Translations under genes and position numbers: made by a program | The notes under the pieces: model-generated | The model's database searches: none | What the model saw: only the letters and a program-made list of their open reading frames with translations | Told to the model about the DNA's origin: nothing | Shown here: in pieces, positions 59,475-64,000 of the stretch | How the letters are laid out: every line of letters begins with the position of its first letter | Numbering within the stretch: position 1 is the first letter of the stretch | Origin: Phycicoccus avicenniae_A | Lineage (GTDB): Bacteria; Actinomycetota; Actinomycetes; Actinomycetales; Dermatophilaceae | Assembly: GCF_050496545.1 (NCBI RefSeq) | Contig: NZ_JBNVZV010000001.1 | Coordinates: 274,342 to 338,341 of the forward strand | Direction of reading: 5' to 3' | DNA: 64,000 nucleotides

Positions 59475-60716
59475 ATGAGCGAGCGTCGCGTCGTCGTCAC
59501 CGGCCTCGGGGCCACCACGCCCCTGGGCGGCACCATCGCCGAGACCTGGGAGGGCATCCTCGCCGGGCGGTCCGGGGCCAAGCCGCTGCCCGAGGAGATG
59601 GTCGAGCGCTACGAGCTGCCGGTCCACTTCGCGTGCACCATCGCGCAGGACCCGCTCGAGGTCCTCACCAAGGTGCAGGTCCGGCGGATGGATCCCAGCG
59701 CCCAGTACGCCGTCATCGCCTCGCAGGCCGCGATGGAGGACGCCGGCTCCCCCGAGGTCGACCCGGAGCGCCTGGGCGTGGCCATCGGCACCGGCATCGG
59801 TGGCGTGTGGACCCTCCTCGACCAGTGGGACATCCTGCGCGAGAAGGGTCTTCGCCGCGTCTTCCCGCTGGCCGTCCCGATGCTCATGCCGAACACCTCG
59901 TCCGGCAACGTCTCGCTGCTGCTCGGCGCCCGCGCCGGCGCGCACACCACGGTGTCGGCCTGCGCCTCGGGCGCGGAGTCCATGGGCAGCGGCTACGACA
60001 TGATCCGCGACGGCCGGGCCGACATGGTCGTGGCCGGTGGCACCGAGGCCGCGACGCACCCCATCTGCTTCGCGGGCTTCGCCCAGATGCAGGCCCTCTC
60101 GACGCGCAACGACGACCCCGCCGCCGCCTCGCGGCCCTACGACACCGGCCGCGACGGCTTCGTCATGGGCGAGGGCGCGGCCGTCATGGTGCTCGAGGAG
60201 TACGAGCACGCGAAGGCCCGCGGCGCGCGCATCTACGCCGAGTTCGCCTCGATCGGGATGTCCGCCGACGCGCACCACATCACCGCGCCCGAGCCCGAGG
60301 GCGCCGGTGCGTCCCGGGCGATGCGCGCCGCCGTCGAGCGGGCCGGGCTGTCGGACAGCGACATCGTGCACATCAACGCGCACGCCACCTCGACCCCGGT
60401 CGGTGACGTCGCCGAGGCCAACGCCATCCGGCGGGCCTTCGGTGCGGCGGCCGACGGGATGCCGGTCAGCGCGACGAAGTCGATGACCGGGCACCTGCTG
60501 GGTGCGGCCGGCGCCCTCGAGGGGCTGCTGACCGTCCTGGCCGTGCACCACCGCACGGCGCCGGCGGCCATCAACATCACCGACTTCGACCCGGCCATCG
60601 AGCTCGACGTCGTGCGCGGTGAGCACCGCGCGCTGCCGGACGGCGACATCGCGGCGCTCAACAACTCGTTCGGGTTCGGCGGCCACAACGTCGCACTCGT
60701 GGTCAAGAGCGTCTGA
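59475..60716 (+). CDS. fabF: Beta-ketoacyl-ACP synthase II
   Basis: 413 residues, elongating condensing enzyme. Catalytic Cys in TTVSACASGAESMGSGYDM near residue 163, His in INAHATSTPVGDVAEANAIR near residue 302 and His in TKSMTGHLLGAAGALEG near residue 337; ALNNSFGFGGHNVALVVKS ends the protein. ATG at 59475 follows GAGGAGC. Corresponds in position to KasA of M. tuberculosis. Confidence 0.97.
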   Translation: MSERRVVVTGLGATTPLGGTIAETWEGILAGRSGAKPLPEEMVERYELPVHFACTIAQDPLEVLTKVQVRRMDPSAQYAVIASQAAMEDAGSPEVDPERLGVAIGTGIGGVWTLLDQWDILREKGLRRVFPLAVPMLMPNTSSGNVSLLLGARAGAHTTVSACASGAESMGSGYDMIRDGRADMVVAGGTEAATHPICFAGFAQMQALSTRNDDPAAASRPYDTGRDGFVMGEGAAVMVLEEYEHAKARGARIYAEFASIGMSADAHHITAPEPEGAGASRAMRAAVERAGLSDSDIVHINAHATSTPVGDVAEANAIRRAFGAAADGMPVSATKSMTGHLLGAAGALEGLLTVLAVHHRTAPAAINITDFDPAIELDVVRGEHRALPDGDIAALNNSFGFGGHNVALVVKSV

Positions 60717-60762
60717 GCCACCGGACGGCCCGGTTCGCCTGCGGGCGGGCCGGGCCCCTGCG

Positions 60763-60768
60763 TACCCT
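60763..60768 (+). promoter_or_regulatory. -10 box of the gene after fabF (leaderless)
   Basis: TACCCT ends 6 nt before the GTG at 60775; no Shine-Dalgarno sequence. Confidence 0.5.
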
Positions 60769-60774
60769 CCTCCC

Positions 60775-61347
60775 GTGGACGGGGAGGGCGGCGCCGATGA
60801 CCGGCGCGCGGAGGGGACGTACGTCAGCACCGACGCGGTCATCGCGCGCGAGGTGGCGGCGGTCGTCGGCGACATCGAGTCGACACCGGGCTACTGGCGA
60901 CCGTTCGTGCGCCGGCACGCCCTGGTGACCGCGCTCTTCGTCGGGGTGCTGCTCGCGCTCGGGGCGACCGGGTACGCCGACCGCGCCGGGGTGCTGCGGG
61001 CCACCACCCTCGCGCTCGTCGTCATGGCGGGGCTGACGGCCCTCGACGGGTGGCAGGTCAGGCGGCGCCTGCGCGGTGCGGTGCGCGCGCAGGTCCGGGG
61101 CTCATGCCCTCCCGGCACGCCCGTCAGCGCGACCTGGACGTCGCAGGACGTGGTGTTCCGGCTGCCGAGCCACGAGGTCCGCCTGCTGCTGGGGACCGTC
61201 AGCGGTGCACGGGTGCGCGAGGGCGTGCTCCTCCTCGACCAGCCGTCGGTACCGCGGGCGTGGTCGGTGCCGGTCGAGCTCCTCGGGGCCGACGGCCTGC
61301 CGCTCCTGCGCACGGCACTCGGGGCGCGCCTGCACGAGCCCCTCTGA
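60775..61347 (+). CDS. Hypothetical membrane protein, YcxB-like C-terminus
   Basis: 190 residues from GTG at 60775. Two hydrophobic helices (about residues 48-66 and 71-87) are followed by a beta-rich domain (TPVSATWTSQDVVFRLPSHE near residue 117, then AWSVPVELL) resembling the small YcxB-like domain found behind paired helices. It has its own promoter, so it need not belong to the fab operon. Function unknown. Confidence 0.65.
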   Translation: MDGEGGADDRRAEGTYVSTDAVIAREVAAVVGDIESTPGYWRPFVRRHALVTALFVGVLLALGATGYADRAGVLRATTLALVVMAGLTALDGWQVRRRLRGAVRAQVRGSCPPGTPVSATWTSQDVVFRLPSHEVRLLLGTVSGARVREGVLLLDQPSVPRAWSVPVELLGADGLPLLRTALGARLHEPL

Positions 61348-61359
61348 CGCCGGCGGTGC

Positions 61360-61875
61360 TCAGCCGACCTTGTGCAGCCAGCGGACGGGTGCGCCCTCGC
61401 CGGCGTAGCGGAAGGGCTCGAGCTCGTCGTCCCACTCGAGGCCGAGCAGCTCCTCGATCATCTCCTGCATCGCCTCGGAGCTGCCCTGCGCCAGCACGAC
61501 GACCTCGCGCAGCCGGTCCTCGTTGATGACGGCGTCGCCGTTGGCCGAGGTCCAGGTGTGGTGGATGCCGAGGCGGGGCGTGTGCGACCAGCGCGAGCCG
61601 TCGGTGCCGGGGCTCGGCTCCTCGGTGACCTCGTAGCGCAGGTGGTCCCAGCCGCGCAGCGAGGAGGCGAGACGTGCGCCGGTGCCGGCCTCGCCGGCCC
61701 AGCTGAGCTCGGCACGGACCATCCCGGGGGCGGCCGGCTGGTCGGTCCAGTGCACGCTGACGCGGGCGCCGAGGACTCCCTCGATCGCCCAGACCACGTG
61801 CGGGCAGAGCGCCTTGGGCGTGGAGTGGACGTAGACCACTCCTCGCGTGGCGGTGCGCGGCATGGCGAACGACAT
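61360..61875 (-). CDS. DUF3145 family protein
   Basis: 171 residues. Motifs RGVVYVHSTPKALCPHVVWA near residue 11, VHWTDQPAAPGMVRAELSW near residue 41 and HHTWTSANGDAVINEDRLRE near residue 104 match DUF3145, an actinobacterial family commonly next to fabF. ATG at 61875 follows GAAGGAGA. The conserved neighbourhood suggests a link to fatty-acid or envelope metabolism, but no activity is known. Confidence 0.9.
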   Translation of the reverse strand: MSFAMPRTATRGVVYVHSTPKALCPHVVWAIEGVLGARVSVHWTDQPAAPGMVRAELSWAGEAGTGARLASSLRGWDHLRYEVTEEPSPGTDGSRWSHTPRLGIHHTWTSANGDAVINEDRLREVVVLAQGSSEAMQEMIEELLGLEWDDELEPFRYAGEGAPVRWLHKVG

Positions 61876-62076
61876 CCTGGTCTCCTTCACGTGCGGTGGA
61901 CGTCTTCCCCAACGCCAGAGCTCGTGACGGGACCGGTCGCGGCCGGTGGTGCAGCTGTGCGGGCACGCGGACGTGCTGTTGTGGGTCACATCATGCACCA
62001 CCCGGCGCACCCGCACCAGTGATCACAGGAATCACGGAGTGGGTGCGTCGGGCGGGGGCGCGTGCCGGTGGTGCGG

Positions 62077-62673
62077 TCAGACGTTCGCCGTGCCGGAGGT
62101 CGTCGTCGCGCTGGTGCCGTTGGCGTCGGACGGCGTGGTGGAGCCGGTCCCGGAGCCCTGGTCACCGGGCGCCGCGCCACCGGGCATCCCGCCGCCGCCA
62201 GGCCCGCCGGTGTGCTGCTCGGTGCCGGTGACCGCGAAGGTCTTCGACACGAGCACGTCGACCCGGCCGCTGTCGGTGGTGACGGTGACCTCGTAGCTGC
62301 CGTCGGAGAGTGCGCGCACGCCGCTGACGGTGCCGCCGCTCACGGACTTCTGCGCGGCGGTCACGGCCTTGCTCGCCGCGTCGGCGGTGAGGGTTCCGCC
62401 GGCGTCCATCATCCCGCCGCGGCCGCCGCCGGGCCCGCCGTCCGTGCCGGCCTGGCCGCCGCCGGGGAGGGTGCCGCCGCTCGACCCGCCGCCGTTCGCG
62501 TCGGCGCCGGACCCGGAGGACCCGGTGCCCGAGGACGCGGACGGGGCGGTGCTGGAGGTGGCCGTGCTGCCGGTGTCGGCGGCCCCCGCGAGGGTGGCGC
62601 CGGTGAGGCCGAGCGCGACGGCGGCGGCGATGCCGACACCGCCGATGGCGAGGGTCTTGGTCTGGCGGTCCAT
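62077..62673 (-). CDS. Gly/Ser-rich exported protein with PepSY-like domain
   Basis: 198 residues; ATG at 62673 after GAAGGAG. An N-terminal signal helix (LAIGGVGIAAAVALGLTGAT) is followed by a low-complexity Gly/Ser/Ala segment, then a ~60-residue domain (TADAASKAVTAAQKSVSG, SYEVTVTTDSGRVDVLVSKT) resembling PepSY, and another Gly/Pro/Thr-rich tail. Probably extracytoplasmic. PepSY domains may restrain peptidases; the role here is unknown. Confidence 0.75.
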   Translation of the reverse strand: MDRQTKTLAIGGVGIAAAVALGLTGATLAGAADTGSTATSSTAPSASSGTGSSGSGADANGGGSSGGTLPGGGQAGTDGGPGGGRGGMMDAGGTLTADAASKAVTAAQKSVSGGTVSGVRALSDGSYEVTVTTDSGRVDVLVSKTFAVTGTEQHTGGPGGGGMPGGAAPGDQGSGTGSTTPSDANGTSATTTSGTANV

Positions 62674-62867
62674 GGGGTGCTCCTTCGTCGGGGGGACTGC
62701 TCGCTCCACGGTCGGCAGCCCACCTGTGCCGCACCTGTCGCGCGCGTCGCGGGCCGCTGTGACCTCGGCGGTGTCCCGTCCGGCCGCTACGACCGGCAGA
62801 AGCCGGCGCCACCCCCCTTCCGGGGCCCTCGCCCCCGACCTCTGCCTGTCCGTGCGTCCGCCGGCGA

Positions 62868-62873
62868 TAGGCT
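62868..62873 (+). promoter_or_regulatory. Probable -10 box of the tRNA gene
   Basis: TAGGCT, 30 nt before the mature tRNA 5' end, in the 230-nt gap after the Gly-rich protein gene. No clear -35 box. Confidence 0.4.
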
Positions 62874-62903
62874 CGCCGGGCTGCGGCGCCGGACGCCGCG
62901 GGA

Positions 62904-62977
62904 GGGGCGTTAGCTCAGTCGGTCAGAGCAGCGGACTCATAATCCGTCGGTCGTCGGTTCAAGCCCGACACGCCCCA
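62904..62977 (+). tRNA. tRNA with anticodon CAT (Met or Ile2)
   Basis: 74 nt: acceptor GGGGCGT pairs with ACGCCCC, D-arm GCTCAGTCGGTCAGAGC, anticodon loop CTCATAA, T-arm GTCGG/CCGAC with TTCAAGC. CAT can be elongator Met or lysidine-modified Ile2; the sequence alone does not decide, but it is not initiator because position 1-72 is a G-C pair. CCA is not encoded. Confidence 0.92.
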
Positions 62978-63048
62978 CGAGGTCGTCTGGGGCCCACGCG
63001 CGCGGGCTCCGGCCCGGGGACTCATCGGGGGCGTGTCATGCTCCGGTG

Positions 63049-63477
63049 ATGGCACTGAGCTTCGACGAGCCCTCCGACACTTCGGAGAAGGAGTGTGACC
63101 GGTGCGGCGCCGGGTACACCCTCGTGAAGTCGCTGATCCGCGACGCGGACGGGCCGCACGCCGTCGCCTTCTCGGCCCTGCACCACCACGACGGACAGCA
63201 CGAGGCCTGGATCGACGCCATCCTCGGCAGCTTCGACGACGACTGCTCCGACCATGTCACCTTCGGCTGCCGTGTAGGACCGGTCGACGGTTCCGCCGAG
63301 CCCGCCGCGACCGCTGTGGAGGCCGCAGTCCCGTACGGCGACAGCCCACTCTGGGGGCGCAGGCTGCGCCGCGAGGAGGCACTTGCGCACGATCGCCTCG
63401 ACGACTACTGGCAGGTCGTGGACTTCCTGCTCGAGCACGAGCCCACCGTCCGGGCCCACGTCCACCACCGGGGCTGA
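63049..63477 (+). CDS. Hypothetical cytosolic protein
   Basis: 142 residues from ATG at 63049, 6 nt after a CATGCT box; a GTG one codon earlier is the alternative. CDRCGAGYTLVKSLIRDADG near residue 16 contains a CxxC, a His-rich HHHDGQHEAWIDA and SDHVTFGCRVGPV follow. The C-terminus (DYWQVVDFLLEHEPTVRAHV) is helical. No family recognised. Confidence 0.6.
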   Translation: MALSFDEPSDTSEKECDRCGAGYTLVKSLIRDADGPHAVAFSALHHHDGQHEAWIDAILGSFDDDCSDHVTFGCRVGPVDGSAEPAATAVEAAVPYGDSPLWGRRLRREEALAHDRLDDYWQVVDFLLEHEPTVRAHVHHRG

Positions 63478-63509
63478 CCGCGCTCCGACACCGCGACCGT
63501 CCGCCGGGG

Positions 63510-64000
63510 TCAGTGGGTGGGCAGGCGGTGCTGGGGTTCGGTGGTGCGGGTCCGCCCGTTCGGGCCGTGCCAGGTGATGGTGCCGTCGGGTGACATGACG
63601 GGTCGCCAGCGGCCGAGCTGCTTGAAGCGGTGGTGCCGGCGGCAGAGGTCTTCGAGGCAGGTAGGCGTGGTGGTGCCGTCGGGCCAGGCCTTGACGTGGT
63701 CGAGGTCGCAGCGCTCGGCCGGTCTGGTGCAGCCCCACATCCGGCAGGTCCCGTCTCTCGTCTTGACGAACGCGGTGATCGCCTTGGTCGGCTTGTACGC
63801 GCTGGTGGTCAGGGAGGCCAGGGTGCCGGTCTCGGCCTCGAGCACCGCCCTCGCGACGTCCATCGGCAGGAGCTTGAGCAGGTTCGCCAGGGTGGCCGGG
63901 TCGACCCAGCCGAGGTTCGGGAGGTGGGTGCCGGAGACGGAGAACCCGGGGCTGACGACGGCCATGGTCCACGCGTGGTCGTCGACGTCCTCGGCCGGCC
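63510..64000 (-). CDS. DUF222/HNH endonuclease family protein (5' end outside window)
   Basis: The frame stays open to the window edge on the minus strand, so the N-terminal DUF222 part is missing; ~162 residues are visible. The HNH nuclease motif is complete: RMWGCTRPAERCDLDHVKAW, then TCLEDLCRRHHRFKQLG, with paired cysteines and the DLDH catalytic His. The 13E12-type DUF222/HNH family is abundant and repeated in actinobacterial genomes and may be selfish or defensive; no mobility is shown here. Confidence 0.88.
   Translation of the reverse strand, partial: PAEDVDDHAWTMAVVSPGFSVSGTHLPNLGWVDPATLANLLKLLPMDVARAVLEAETGTLASLTTSAYKPTKAITAFVKTRDGTCRMWGCTRPAERCDLDHVKAWPDGTTTPTCLEDLCRRHHRFKQLGRWRPVMSPDGTITWHGPNGRTRTTEPQHRLPTH

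Noticed and set aside
62019..62028. GTGATCAC palindrome in the 61876-62076 gap as a CRP-like site
   Set aside because: An isolated 8-nt palindrome without the TGTGA-N6-TCACA spacing; not enough support.
62904..62977. Assignment of the CAT tRNA to methionine
   Set aside because: Lysidine-modified Ile2 has the same encoded anticodon; the sequence features visible here do not separate the two.
63510..64000. HNH gene as evidence of a mobile element or defence island
   Set aside because: DUF222/HNH genes are scattered widely in actinobacteria; no repeats, integrase or defence partners are seen next to it.

Overview
The window is a 64 kb piece of a very GC-rich chromosome. Gene order, mycothiol-type and actinobacterial-only families (mihF, DUF3052, DUF3145, RNase H/CobC fusion, C4 zinc-ribbon protein, DivIVA-like coiled coils), frequent GTG starts and many apparently leaderless genes all indicate an actinobacterium. 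A Micrococcales member such as an Intrasporangiaceae relative is plausible, but this is inferred without a database search. Large parts keep the order known from Mycobacterium tuberculosis: roughly Rv1379-Rv1416 (pyr, mihF-gmk-rpoZ-coaBC, metK, priA, fmt, rsmB, rpe, rib) and Rv2228c-Rv2245 (RNase H, zinc ribbon, Nif3, ahpE, DUF3052, aceE, fasR-like, fab).

Layout. 1-1480: the 3' part of a DUF4331 gene and a small His-rich protein. 1455-3537 (-): hisF followed by two membrane proteins. 3575-6510 (+): a small P-loop kinase, a FUSC-type permease and a CynX/NimT-type MFS exporter. 6500-8083 (-): hisE-hisG and a PH-like membrane protein. 8151-13641 (-): an FMN riboswitch followed by ribD-ribE-ribBA-ribH, a PnuC/RibM-type transporter and a methyltransferase. 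13772-21803: short alternating transcription units (rpe, pentapeptide proteins, NUDIX, GNAT, rsmB, DinB, fmt, a membrane LuxR protein). 21810-25155 (-): priA and metK. 25278-27988 (+): two DivIVA-like coiled-coil proteins. 27989-28292: a palindrome-rich gap. 28293-30729 (-): mihF-gmk-rpoZ-coaBC. 30820-40873 (-): a gap-free eight-gene pyrimidine operon headed by pyrR with a PyrR-type hairpin touching its ribosome-binding site.

41008-44302 holds small accessory genes. 44318-50136 (-) holds the RNase H fusion, zinc-ribbon protein, Nif3, tRNA-Val, AhpE-type peroxiredoxin, DUF3052 and a pair of PH-domain membrane proteins. 50208-61347 (+) holds fdhD, aceE, a thiamine-binding protein, an E. coli-type argG, a FasR-like regulator and fabD-fabH-acpP-fabF. 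AceE makes acetyl-CoA and the fab genes use it, so this block couples carbon entry to fatty-acid synthesis under one likely regulator. The window ends with DUF3145, a Gly-rich exported protein, a CAT-anticodon tRNA, an unknown small protein and a truncated DUF222/HNH gene.

Most genes are housekeeping; I see no CRISPR array, prophage or insertion sequence. The signals least explained by the genes are non-coding: a repeated TANNNT box 6-8 nt before start codons, very long perfect hairpins that share a core sequence, a PyrR-type translational switch, a palindrome inside the argG promoter, and a hairpin built from the overlapping 3' ends of two convergent genes.
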